Assembly: GCA_934436505.1 (NCBI GenBank)
Contig: CAKSAP010000003.1
Coordinates: 209,191 to 273,190, forward strand
Reading direction: 5' to 3'
Origin: an uncultured Eubacteriales bacterium
GTDB taxonomy: Bacteria; Bacillota; Clostridia; Oscillospirales; Acutalibacteraceae
Length of the DNA stretch: 64,000 nt
A program made the translations under genes and the position numbers. Shown one piece after another: positions 26,701 through 33,929 of the stretch (position 1 is the stretch's first letter; each line of letters starts with the position of its first letter). Below the pieces are notes generated by a model. That model did not search any database. It saw nothing but the letters and a program-made list of their open reading frames with translations, and was not told the origin of the DNA.

Positions 26701-29562
26701 GCCCTGCGAAATTTCACTTTCTACGCCCTCGCTGTTCACAGCCTTGAAGTAGTACACGTCGTCGCCGTTAGTGTTTACAACATAGTAATTCGAGTAAAGA
26801 ACCGTCCAATCGGTTGCATTCTCCCTCTTGAAATAGTATTTTACTCCGTCAAGCTTATTTGTTGAGTCAAAATTGAAAACAACTCTGTCCGCCGTCCAAT
26901 TTCCGTCGTATCCGCCGTTATCGACGCTCAAAACAGGAATTCCGTAAACAATGACGGGGAAGGTTTTTGAAGCACTTCTGCCTGCATGGGTATATGTAAC
27001 GGTAATCTGCTGCTCCTCATTGAAAAACTTAGGATTAAAGGCAGAGGTATCAACCGTATAATCCGTTACAAATTCAGACTCTGCGTTAGCATAATTTGCC
27101 TTAACCGTCAAGCCCGAAAGGTCAAGCTCGGTTACGCCCTCAACATATTTATACTGCGGATTTGTAATTTCAATATCGGTAAGCTCTTTTGATTTAAGCG
27201 TGATTGAAAATACGCCTCTGTAAGTCTTACCTGCTCTGACTACGGATACAACTATGTACTGCTCGTCGTCAAGAATTTTTTGGTTTATCTCACTTACGGT
27301 ATAATCGGAAACTTCAACACGAAGCTGATCTTCCGAAAGAGCTGCCAAGCCGTCGCCGTAATACGCTTCGAGGTCAGCCTTATCATAGGTAAGCTCAACC
27401 TTAAGGTTTGTAAGGTCAAGCTCCGACTCGCCCTCAATATATTCTGTCTTTGTGGGTGCGGTTACGGTAATGCTCTTAGGCTCAACCTCAACGACCGTAA
27501 TTTTCTTCGTTGCCTCATTGTGCGAGGTATAGTTTCTTCTTCCGAAAAGATGAAGCGTTGTCTCGCCTGCCGTCTTACCTGTAACAAGACCGTCCTCGCT
27601 TACGCTCGCAATGGCATTTTCCATATTGCCCGAGCTGTTAAGCGTATTTGAAGCACTCCACGGAGCATTTCCCTCATCTGTGGGCAAGCCCCAAAGCACC
27701 TTAGTAATATCAAGTCTTTTCGGTGTGAAATGACCCTCATACTGAACGGGGAAATCTTTAATTACATAGTCATTTCCCTCAATTCTTGCGGATGTAACAT
27801 AGTTTATAAGCGCACCCCTAACGGTAATCTCAAATGACCTTGTTACACCGCTGACAGTTGCGTAAATTGTTGTTTTTGCGGAAAATGCAGGTCCATATCC
27901 GCCTGCGTCAAGACCCTTAACGACGCCGTTTTCATCAACCGAGGCAATAGACGGGTCTGCCGATGACCATTCTACCGTTGAAAGCAATGCTTCGTCATGA
28001 TCCTCGGGCAAAACGTTTGCGATACTGAGCTGAGTTGTTGAATTTTCCGTTACGCTTGATTTACCTGTTATCTGGAAATCGGTTACAGCCTTACCGGAAA
28101 GGACGTTTATGGAGGTCTCAACGGAAGCACCGTTGAAGGTTGCCTTTGCGATAACGGTTATAACACCGCTTGATTTAGGAGTTAAAAGTCCGTTATTATC
28201 AATGGTTGCGGTTGAAATTTCGGCAGGAGCACTTGCTGTCGCCCAAACAGTTTTATTTGTAGCGGCATCCAAAAGTCCCCACTCTCTGACAACCGATTTA
28301 TTGTTGTTAAGCCTTGACGGGAAAACGGTTGAGGTATATTGTGCCGGCTTATCGTTGGGGATTACGGTATCGCCCGAGATTTCAATTCCCGAAAGAGAGC
28401 CTGTAACACCTGCACGCTTAACGGTTACGCTGACAGTAGTTGAAGCTTCGCCGATAGTAGCGGTAATGTCAACGCTCTTGCTTATAGTTCCGCCGTCAAG
28501 TCCCATAACAATACCGTTGCTGTCAACAACAGCGATAGTCGGGTCTGCACTTGACCAAACCACGTCGCCCGTGTACGCTCCGGCAGGGTCAACATTTGCT
28601 ACGACAAGCTGCGTTGTATCGCCCTCGGAAACGCTTGTAGTTCCTGCAATTTCGAAGCTCTTGACGGGAAGGTCTGCGGGGTCAACAACCTCGAATGTGA
28701 TTTTATCGCTGAAAGCGGCATAAAGTGCGCTTGAGGGCTGAACTTTAACGGTTGCCTTACCTGTTCCGATAAATGTAACAAGTCCCGTATCGGATACGGT
28801 TGCAACCTTAGAAGCACCTAAGGATATGCCGTTATCAATACTCCATTTAACGCCCTGCTTGAGTCTTACAGGGCTGACTGCACCGTAGAGCTGAACGGTT
28901 GCGCCGACAGCTACCTTTAACGGTACTTTTTTTCTGTTAGTGATATGTACGCCTGTCGGTGCAAGTGAACCTAACAAGTTTTGAGTTACAAGAACTTCAA
29001 TCTTATCCTGACAAAGCTTCTTGCCCTCTGCGTTGTAAACGGTTGCGGTTACCTCAACATTCATATTGTCAAGATAATTTTTAAGGCTGTCTGCGATTGT
29101 ATCGCCTGCAAGAGCTCTTACAATGCCGACAAGCACGTCTGTATTCATGGTTTCGGGGTCCATTCCGCTGTCCTTAATCGCCTTTTCAATGGACTTTGCA
29201 AGGGACTCACCTATCAACGGTAACGGACGAACCTGCTCATCAAGCCACAGCTGAATTATAGCTGCCTTTGAGTAGTCATAGCCTGTTACCTTGCCCGTTT
29301 CGTCAACGTCGGCAAGCAGCGGAAGATTACTCTCCCACACAACCGTTGAGCCCTCGGGAATATTATCCGAAAGCTTATAGCCGAGCTGAACGGTATGATA
29401 CTCCTGTACCTCAATTCTCGAACCTATTTCATTGCCGCTTTCGTCGGTTATCGTAATCGACTCGCCGATGGCAAACACGCTCATTCCGGGTACGAGCGTC
29501 AGGATTATCAGCAAAGCACTTAAAAATACGCTTTGCACCTTATTTACAGTTTTTTTCACCAT
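23797..29562 (-). CDS. Giant secreted Ig-repeat protein with C-terminal dockerin
   Basis: A 1921-residue secreted protein. An N-terminal signal peptide (about 1-32) is followed by an alpha-helical region to about 180, about five BIG2-like Ig domains (about 200-690, with repeated WSSADPTIAVVDSNG-type motifs), two BIG3-like domains (about 696-870, YVEGVTELDLSGLTV type) and two long blocks of tandem Ig-like/Y-type repeats (about 873-1260 and 1270-1690) that are near duplicates of each other. A helical FIVAR-like segment (about 1695-1765) and a type I dockerin (about 1850-1915) end the protein. Both dockerin calcium loops are intact (DVNGDGLVDETD and DVSKDGVLDMFD). No catalytic domain is recognisable. 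The dockerin should bind a cohesin on a scaffoldin or cell-surface protein not encoded in this window. GGAGG lies 9 nt before the ATG. Confidence 0.85.
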   Translation of the reverse strand: MVKKTVNKVQSVFLSALLIILTLVPGMSVFAIGESITITDESGNEIGSRIEVQEYHTVQLGYKLSDNIPEGSTVVWESNLPLLADVDETGKVTGYDYSKAAIIQLWLDEQVRPLPLIGESLAKSIEKAIKDSGMDPETMNTDVLVGIVRALAGDTIADSLKNYLDNMNVEVTATVYNAEGKKLCQDKIEVLVTQNLLGSLAPTGVHITNRKKVPLKVAVGATVQLYGAVSPVRLKQGVKWSIDNGISLGASKVATVSDTGLVTFIGTGKATVKVQPSSALYAAFSDKITFEVVDPADLPVKSFEIAGTTSVSEGDTTQLVVANVDPAGAYTGDVVWSSADPTIAVVDSNGIVMGLDGGTISKSVDITATIGEASTTVSVTVKRAGVTGSLSGIEISGDTVIPNDKPAQYTSTVFPSRLNNNKSVVREWGLLDAATNKTVWATASAPAEISTATIDNNGLLTPKSSGVITVIAKATFNGASVETSINVLSGKAVTDFQITGKSSVTENSTTQLSIANVLPEDHDEALLSTVEWSSADPSIASVDENGVVKGLDAGGYGPAFSAKTTIYATVSGVTRSFEITVRGALINYVTSARIEGNDYVIKDFPVQYEGHFTPKRLDITKVLWGLPTDEGNAPWSASNTLNSSGNMENAIASVSEDGLVTGKTAGETTLHLFGRRNYTSHNEATKKITVVEVEPKSITVTAPTKTEYIEGESELDLTNLKVELTYDKADLEAYYGDGLAALSEDQLRVEVSDYTVSEINQKILDDEQYIVVSVVRAGKTYRGVFSITLKSKELTDIEITNPQYKYVEGVTELDLSGLTVKANYANAESEFVTDYTVDTSAFNPKFFNEEQQITVTYTHAGRSASKTFPVIVYGIPVLSVDNGGYDGNWTADRVVFNFDSTNKLDGVKYYFKRENATDWTVLYSNYYVVNTNGDDVYYFKAVNSEGVESEISQGYRVKFDDVKPKFTLEQSVTALTNQSYTVNIKNITVGESGIKAITLNGEDITGQTEFTVAENGTYTVEITANNGLSSTQTLNVNNIDKSAPVVNAITLEHKEKGGIARLLNALTFGKFFNEQVEITISSEDIGVAGIDRVEYRLLDENGEPISDKWSVYSESGKPVVDPNFKGYVQARVFDKAGNVSDYYRSDGFVIDADVPTDVTVSASFNGEAYTDGKWVSDSVEITLNSSAYSGIYEYLYRVDGGEWVSSKDGKLTASEQGIHTYEFKAVSNSDLESKITTFTVKIDRQVPIIRVDFKGTFGRWTSDEVVFDLSTLYESISGITYYYNDGSGEWTEITTGEVISLRENTNANYSFMAVNGAGTQSPPSDAYYVMIDTVKPEIEFVKGEMTSPNSPFTVSVNANTGASGIKKITVNGTDITSEKAFTVTENGAYRVMVFAQNGLYSEKEITITDFDSSAPKIENVSVKQQDGNSVVRPISSTEFAVFMNNTAEITVNASDAETGIASISYRLVNSDGTVKSDWTAYDENAKPVIDTAFKGTVEVKATDKAGNVSEIYKSSTFTVDTVKPEKVVAAAASGEEAYNGGYTNKPVKISLSSSAFSGIYSYEYRIDNGEWAILKSNTVTALEGVHTYEFKAVSYSGLESETTSLTVKIDTAKPILSVAVSGKLNPTVNKNVTFMLGATNSDSGVTYYYNDGTGFKALDGNILTVELTSAKTYTFKAVNGAGNESDISDEYVITVDKTDLSNTIEKANSLDMADVTDITSADLTKAITSGNTVLENNGATVTEIFDAILELENAMDKLEYNKILVNDNASLLVDRNTNTQYTYMVGLNPTSNTVSEVEAQLRNKNVQIEITRDGKKLSETDKVGTGCVIKCISAIDPSIVYEVATVILYGDVNGDGLVDETDLNLIFEDAFDNTENIKSDSIYYIAADVSKDGVLDMFDYFYLDGIASGNRAFDQTQTLYK

Positions 29563-29638
29563 GCAAACAGACCTCCATCCGATTTTACATATTCATTTAA
29601 TTTTAACACGTCAAAAAATTTCAATCAACAAAAAAATG

Positions 29639-29666
29639 TTGCAAATTTGTAAATTTTGAATAAATT
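29639..29666 (+). promoter_or_regulatory. Possible promoter of the D-lactate dehydrogenase gene
   Basis: TTGCAA (29639-29644), 16 nt, TAAATT (29661-29666), 35 bp before the ATG. Both boxes are imperfect. Confidence 0.4.
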
Positions 29667-29700
29667 GTTTGTAAGCACAAAAAATAAGACGGGTGATTAT

Positions 29701-30687
29701 ATGGATTTAGCATTTTTTGACACAAAAAGCTACGATAAACCGCCGTTTGAACGGTTTTCGGAGGGTAAAAACATCAATATAAAGTTCTTTGACTCCAAGC
29801 TAAACTACGACACAGCACCGCTTGCGTGCGGATTTGACGGGATATGCGTGTTTGTAAACGACACAATCGACAAAAGCGTAATTGAAAGGCTGTGCGAATA
29901 CAAGATAAAGTTTATTGCCCTGCGCTGCTCGGGATATAACAATGTGGATTTGAAATACACGGACGGAAATATAGCGGTTTTCAACGTTCCGTCATACTCC
30001 CCTTTTGCCGTTGCAGAGCACGCTATGGCTATGCTTTTAACCTCGGTGCGAAGAACTCACAAGGCATATCTCAGGACTAAGGATTTCAATTTTTCGCTCA
30101 ACGGTCTTGTCGGCTTTGACCTGCACGGAAAAACAGCCGGTGTAATCGGCACAGGCAAAATCGGTCGGGCTTTTATCGATATATGCAAGGGCTTTTCAAT
30201 GAACGTTATCGCATATGATAAATATCCGATTGAAAATTCCGATATTGACTATGTAAGCCTTGACGAGCTGTACGAGAGGAGCGATATAATTTCATTCCAT
30301 TGTCCGCTGACGGAAGAAACCTATCATATGCTCGATAAGAACAGCATTGGAAAGCTGAAAAGAACGGCAATTATAATCAACACCTCACGTGGACCGCTTA
30401 TAGAGTCTAAGGCTCTGCTGAAAGCAATCAAGGAAAGAAAAATCGGCGGTGCTTGCTTAGACGTGTACGAGGAGGAGTCGGATATATTCTTTGAGGATTA
30501 TTCGGGGCATATCGTTGAGGACGACACACTCGCACGACTTATCACAATGCCGAATGTGCTTGTTACCTCGCACCAAGCGTATCTCACGACGGAAGCACTT
30601 AACAACATTGCGAAAACAACAATCGAAAACATTTTATCCTTTGAAAAGACGGGGAAATGTGCAAACGAGCTGCATTGCTTAAAATAA
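29701..30687 (+). CDS. D-isomer 2-hydroxyacid dehydrogenase, probably D-lactate dehydrogenase
   Basis: A 328-residue NAD-dependent dehydrogenase that would reduce pyruvate to D-lactate in fermentation. The catalytic triad is visible: Arg in ALRCSGYNNVD, Glu in DVYEEES and His in TSHQAYLT. The nucleotide-binding loop is GVIGTGKIGRAF. The close similarity of the ALRCSGYNNVDL and SPFAVAEHA motifs to LdhA favours D-lactate over other 2-hydroxyacids. The ATG at 29701 is preceded by GACGGGTG; an earlier start at 29656 would sit on the promoter. It stands alone. Confidence 0.9.
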   Translation: MDLAFFDTKSYDKPPFERFSEGKNINIKFFDSKLNYDTAPLACGFDGICVFVNDTIDKSVIERLCEYKIKFIALRCSGYNNVDLKYTDGNIAVFNVPSYSPFAVAEHAMAMLLTSVRRTHKAYLRTKDFNFSLNGLVGFDLHGKTAGVIGTGKIGRAFIDICKGFSMNVIAYDKYPIENSDIDYVSLDELYERSDIISFHCPLTEETYHMLDKNSIGKLKRTAIIINTSRGPLIESKALLKAIKERKIGGACLDVYEEESDIFFEDYSGHIVEDDTLARLITMPNVLVTSHQAYLTTEALNNIAKTTIENILSFEKTGKCANELHCLK

Positions 30688-30721
30688 TATGAAAATTTAT
30701 GACGGAATGTGCCTTGAGAGG

Positions 30722-30749
30722 TTGACAAATTTCTAATTTTGTGTATAAT
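30722..30749 (+). promoter_or_regulatory. Consensus sigma-A promoter of tRNA-Leu
   Basis: TTGACA (30722-30727), 16 nt, TATAAT (30744-30749), 28 bp before the tRNA: both boxes perfect. Confidence 0.93.
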
Positions 30750-30777
30750 ACTTTTGTTGCCAAAATGCAATGCACTT

Positions 30778-30864
30778 GCCGGTGTGATGGAATTGGCAGA
30801 CGTGCTGGACTCAAAATCCAGTGGTAGCGATACCGTGCCGGTTCGACCCCGGCCACCGGCACCA
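30778..30864 (+). tRNA. tRNA-Leu (anticodon CAA), CCA encoded
   Basis: A class II tRNA of 87 nt including CCA. The acceptor stem GCCGGTG pairs with CACCGGC, the anticodon arm CTGGA-CTCAAAA-TCCAG puts CAA at positions 34-36, there is a long variable arm (TGGTAGCGATACCG), and the T loop is GTTCGACCC. CAA reads the leucine codon TTG. It stands alone with its own promoter and terminator. Confidence 0.97.
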
Positions 30865-30867
30865 ACT

Positions 30868-30904
30868 GAGTTCGTACACCTTGTGTTCGGACTCTTTTAT
30901 TTTG
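30868..30904 (+). terminator. Terminator of tRNA-Leu
   Basis: GAGTTCG (30868-30874) pairs with CGGACTC (30888-30894, one G-T pair) with further ACAC/GTGT pairing inside, followed by TTTTATTTT, 4 bp past the CCA end. Confidence 0.85.
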
Positions 30905-30965
30905 CCATTTTTTATATTACATTTATATTTTTATATCCTATATAAAGCATTAACCCCGTTGCGAA

Positions 30966-31242
30966 GGCTGAGTGTTCATAAGGAAGTTTTGCTTCAAAAC
31001 AACATCTTTTTGCGCAATAATTCGTTAAACCCCGCAGATATGCGTTAGCATTATCTGCGGGGTTTGCCTTTTCTTGCATCAAAAATATATTATTTTGAAG
31101 TGCGTTGCAGTTTCGTAGTTATAAAAATTCTTTTATGCTGAAGCCAAGAAATGATGCAAGGCTGTCGCCTTGCGAGGCTTTTTGGCAAAAGCATAATGGA
31201 TTTTTATGCGAGAAACCAATACTTCCTTATGAACACTCAGCC
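30966..31242. mobile_element. 277-bp MITE-like element with perfect 22-bp inverted ends
   Basis: The ends GGCTGAGTGTTCATAAGGAA-GT (30966-30987) and its exact reverse complement (31221-31242) bracket non-coding DNA. Inside are a 14-bp perfect hairpin (31027-31040 with 31052-31065, GC-rich, followed by TTTGCCTTTTCTT) and a compound hairpin at about 31132-31198 whose outer arms TTATGCT/AGCATAA enclose GCCAA/TTGGC and GCAAGGC/GCCTTGC. There is no open reading frame of note and no clear target duplication. The form is that of a miniature inverted-repeat element or a large structured RNA; no transposase is present. The rest of 30905-31261 holds nothing else I can identify. Confidence 0.6.
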
Positions 31243-31261
31243 AAGGGCTAATTTTATTTGA

Positions 31262-32815
31262 TTATTTATCTTTGTTCTCACGTCTTACGATAAGCTCATT
31301 AAGAATTCTTGTGTGCTCATCATCTGTAAGCGGATACTTAATTGTGGGAATAGCTGAAAGAAGCATACCGATTGCAGGCGGAATAGAAATAAGAAGGAAC
31401 ATCGCCATAGCGTATTTGCCGTCAGCTGCTTCGTAGAAACGGTATTTGCCGTCAGCCAAGTCAATGTTGAGCTGTGCAATGTTTTCCGCACTGTATTTAA
31501 CAGCCGAATAAATGAAGCCCGAAATAAGCGAAGAAACGCCCATTGAAAGCTTTGTGATGAACGACTGACCCGAGAAGAATACGCCGTCGGTACGGATACC
31601 GTTTATGTGCTCCTCATAGTCAACGCAGTCAGCAATCATAATTGACTGAAGAATGTTGATTGAGCCCATAGCCCAAGAAGCTGCAAACATCATAACAGCC
31701 ATAAGGACAACGTAGCCCATGCTCTGCATAAGGTTGCCGTCTGCAAGCTTGTAAACGCCGAAAATCAATGCAAACGGAACTGCGCCTGCGATTGAGTAGA
31801 AATTGTAAAGCTGCTTTTTGCCGAACTTGTTTGCCATTTTGGGAGTAACAGCCGTACCGATAATCATACCGCCGAGAAGTCCCACGCCCATAACAAGAAG
31901 CTGAATGATTTTTTCAATTTGAAGCTTGCCGTCAACCATAAGGTTAGCAAGGTTGTTGTCGAAGAAATAGTACATAACAAGAGTCAAGCCAACGATTGAA
32001 AGAAGCTGAATGGGGCTTCTCAAAATACCCGAAATAAGAAGTCTTCTGAACGGGTCGTTGGAGAACATAGTCTTGAAGTTTTCCTTCATTGTATGTGTCT
32101 CGTCGGACTGCTTAACCTTCTCTTTAACAGAAAGTCCTGCAAACTGGAAGAGAACAGTCGCAAACACGGTAAGGATAACTGCGATTATAAGATAAGATTT
32201 CTTATCCGCATGGAGAATGTCAAGACCCTGCTTCTGGAACATCGGCGAAAGAGCCTTACCCGCAAAGGTAATAAGCATACCGATAGCACCGACATTTGCT
32301 ACGATTCGAGCAAGAGAAAGAGCCTTTGCTCTGTCGTTTTCGTCGTCGGTCATAAGAGAGGTTACGCCCCAAATCGGAATATCGCCGACTGTGTAGCACA
32401 TACCCCAGAGGATATAGGAAATTGCTGCCCAAGCGACAATCAAAACGTGCGCTGTGGTTGAAGTGTAGTCGGTATATGTTCCGTTACAGAATGTAAGGAT
32501 TGTGATAATACCGATCGGAACCGGAATAAACATAAGGTACGGCTTACATTTACCCCATTTTGATCTTGTATGGTCAACGATCGAGCCCATCATCGGGTCA
32601 TTGATTGCGTCCCATATACGGGCAATAAAGAATATTGTCGAAATAGCCATTGCCGGCAAGAAAATGATTGACTGCCAGTAGTACTGGAGTCCGCCGGAAA
32701 TAATGTTGTAAATAATGTTTTGTCCCGCAAGACCTACCAAGTAACCGGTCAATTCCTTACCGGTATAGGTGTTATGTTTGATAGTTCCCTCGGGAGATTG
32801 AGATTTTTTGCTCAT
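31262..32815 (-). CDS. GPH-family sugar:cation symporter
   Basis: A 517-residue MFS carrier of the glycoside-pentoside-hexuronide family with about twelve membrane helices. The family motif is visible as DAINDPMMGSIVDHT followed by GKCKPYLMF (MelB/XynP pattern DxxxDPxxG...GxxRP). Substrates of relatives are oligosaccharides, glucuronides or pentosides co-transported with Na+ or H+; the exact sugar cannot be told and no glycosidase is adjacent. The ATG at 32815 is preferred because AAAGG lies 9 nt upstream; the ATG at 32824 would touch the AAAGG. Confidence 0.88.
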   Translation of the reverse strand: MSKKSQSPEGTIKHNTYTGKELTGYLVGLAGQNIIYNIISGGLQYYWQSIIFLPAMAISTIFFIARIWDAINDPMMGSIVDHTRSKWGKCKPYLMFIPVPIGIITILTFCNGTYTDYTSTTAHVLIVAWAAISYILWGMCYTVGDIPIWGVTSLMTDDENDRAKALSLARIVANVGAIGMLITFAGKALSPMFQKQGLDILHADKKSYLIIAVILTVFATVLFQFAGLSVKEKVKQSDETHTMKENFKTMFSNDPFRRLLISGILRSPIQLLSIVGLTLVMYYFFDNNLANLMVDGKLQIEKIIQLLVMGVGLLGGMIIGTAVTPKMANKFGKKQLYNFYSIAGAVPFALIFGVYKLADGNLMQSMGYVVLMAVMMFAASWAMGSINILQSIMIADCVDYEEHINGIRTDGVFFSGQSFITKLSMGVSSLISGFIYSAVKYSAENIAQLNIDLADGKYRFYEAADGKYAMAMFLLISIPPAIGMLLSAIPTIKYPLTDDEHTRILNELIVRRENKDK

Positions 32816-32859
32816 CTTACCCATCCTTTGTGCGTTTTTTTACGCAAAATTTTAAGAAA

Positions 32860-32888
32860 ATTATACCATATACAAAAAATTTTTTCAA
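32860..32888 (-). promoter_or_regulatory. Sigma-A promoter of the sugar symporter gene
   Basis: Minus strand TTGAAA (32888-32883), 17 nt, TATAAT (32865-32860). A small palindrome TGCGT-AAAAAA-ACGCA in the leader (about 32831-32845) could be a regulator site or a short hairpin. Confidence 0.85.
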
Positions 32889-33030
32889 GGTAGCAAATAT
32901 AATTAGGCACATTCAACAAACGTGCGTGCGATAATTTATTGAAAATACCCATTGTACGTTGAGTAACGTGTATATTAAGGGAAAAATCAACGGTTTTACG
33001 GTCGAAATGATATTGAAATATTCGCATAAT

Positions 33031-33057
33031 CGTAGGGACAACCCTTGCGGTTGTCCG
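33031..33057. repeat. CGTAGGG...TTGTCCG repeat
   Basis: A CGTAGGGACAACCCTTGCGG-TTGTCCG hairpin of the CCGTAGGG family. Its left flank (33001-33030, with GATATTGAAA) matches the flank of the copy at 471. It lies in the 480-bp gap between the symporter and dCMP deaminase genes, which otherwise contains only repeats and regulatory sites. Confidence 0.65.
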
Positions 33058-33070
33058 TGAATTTTCTCAC

Positions 33071-33219
33071 AATCCCTCCGAGTTGCCTGCGGCAACCCAC
33101 CGTCTCGCCTGCCGGTTCGGTCGGTGCTTCTGCATTAAATGCAGAGGTCTCCACAGGAGACCCGCACCCCTTTACACAAGGGAGGCTTTGACGGACAGGG
33201 GCAAGCCCTGTCCCTATGG
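33071..33219. repeat. Composite dispersed repeat: AATCCCTCC...AAGGGAGG plus GGACAGGG palindrome
   Basis: From AATCCCTCCGAG (33071) to TTTACACAAGGGAGGC (33185) this is a gene-less unit whose two borders match those of the inverted arms around the DUF559 gene at 56,291-56,742. Several small hairpins (GTTGCCTGCGGCAAC, TGCATTAAATGCA, GTCTCCACAGGAGAC) fill the middle. It is followed after a few bases by the GGACAGGGGCAAGCCCTGTCC palindrome (33193-33213), the same adjacency as at 56,742-56,774. Confidence 0.7.
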
Positions 33220-33247
33220 TCGCTTAGATTTTCAAATTTGATAAAAT

Positions 33248-33273
33248 CAGGCACCCTCTGACGAGAGCGCCTG
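33248..33273 (-). terminator. Terminator of the dCMP deaminase gene
   Basis: An 11-bp stem (33273-33263 with 33258-33248, two G-T pairs) and a 4-nt loop, 23 bp past the stop, followed on the minus strand by ATTTTATC. The T-run is short. Confidence 0.55.
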
Positions 33274-33295
33274 TGTCTGCAAGATAATATCCGAT

Positions 33296-33784
33296 TTAAT
33301 ATCCGAACACGCCTGAAAGCGAATCGTCGTCGTCAATCCACTTTTTAACGTGGACTATTCTGTAATCGTCCTTGGTATCTCTGATAACAATATGCTCAAT
33401 GCCCGAATTTATAATCATACGCTTGCACATTGAACAGCTGTTTGCGTTCTCGACATAATCAATATCGTTGCTCTCAAGTCCGACAAGATAAAGCGTGCCG
33501 CCGAGCATCTCATTCCTTGAAGCGCTGATAATCGCATTAGCCTCTGCGTGTACGCTTCTGCAAAGCTCATACCTTTCCCCTCTCGGAATTTTAAGCTCAT
33601 CTCTGATACATCTGTTCAAATCACAGCAATTCTTTCTGCCTCTCGGCGCACCCGAATAGCCTGTCGATATAACCTGATCGTTTGAAACTATAACAGCTCC
33701 GTAATGACGGCGCAGGCAAGTGCTTCTGTGAGCAACAGCCTCCGCAAGGTCAAGGTAATAATTTATTTTATCTCTTCTCGCCAT
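33296..33784 (-). CDS. Deoxycytidylate (dCMP) deaminase
   Basis: A 162-residue zinc-dependent deaminase converting dCMP to dUMP for thymidylate synthesis. The zinc and proton-shuttle motif HAEANAI (His, Glu) and the SCSMC cysteine pair are intact, and the N-terminal STCLRRHYGAVIVSNDQVISTGYSGAPRG segment is broken here only for reading: STCLRRHYGA then VIVSNDQVISTGYSGAPRG. These match the ComEB/dCMP deaminase family rather than cytidine deaminase. It has its own promoter and a GAGGTG ribosome binding site. No competence genes are adjacent. Confidence 0.92.
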   Translation of the reverse strand: MARRDKINYYLDLAEAVAHRSTCLRRHYGAVIVSNDQVISTGYSGAPRGRKNCCDLNRCIRDELKIPRGERYELCRSVHAEANAIISASRNEMLGGTLYLVGLESNDIDYVENANSCSMCKRMIINSGIEHIVIRDTKDDYRIVHVKKWIDDDDSLSGVFGY

Positions 33785-33816
33785 ATTTTACACCTCAAAG
33801 CAAAATTTATATTAAA

Positions 33817-33845
33817 ATAATATCATAAACACGGTCTTTGTTCAA
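33817..33845 (-). promoter_or_regulatory. Sigma-A promoter of the dCMP deaminase gene
   Basis: Minus strand TTGAAC (33845-33840), 17 nt, TATTAT (33822-33817), back to back with the trmB promoter. Confidence 0.7.
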
Positions 33846-33884
33846 GATGGTAATTTCAATAAAAATCAACGCCGATAATTTACG

Positions 33885-33913
33885 TTGCACATTCCAAAAA
33901 AATATGATATTAT
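33885..33913 (+). promoter_or_regulatory. Sigma-A-like promoter of trmB
   Basis: TTGCAC (33885-33890), 17 nt, TATTAT (33908-33913). The predicted start near 33,920 leaves a leader of only about 10 nt, which supports the ATG at 33,930 and argues against the frame opening at 33,885. Confidence 0.6.
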
Positions 33914-33929
33914 TCTATGCGGTGATAAA

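Noticed and set aside
28109..28723. 204-codon hydrophobic frame opposite the dockerin protein.
   Set aside because: Shadow of the Thr/Val/Ala-rich Ig repeats; no ribosome binding site or promoter.
30739..30945. Frame of 68 codons across the tRNA-Leu.
   Set aside because: It reads through the tRNA gene and its terminator.
31027..31065. Simple terminator of tRNA-Leu.
   Set aside because: A closer, complete terminator lies at 30868-30904; this hairpin belongs to the inverted-repeat element.
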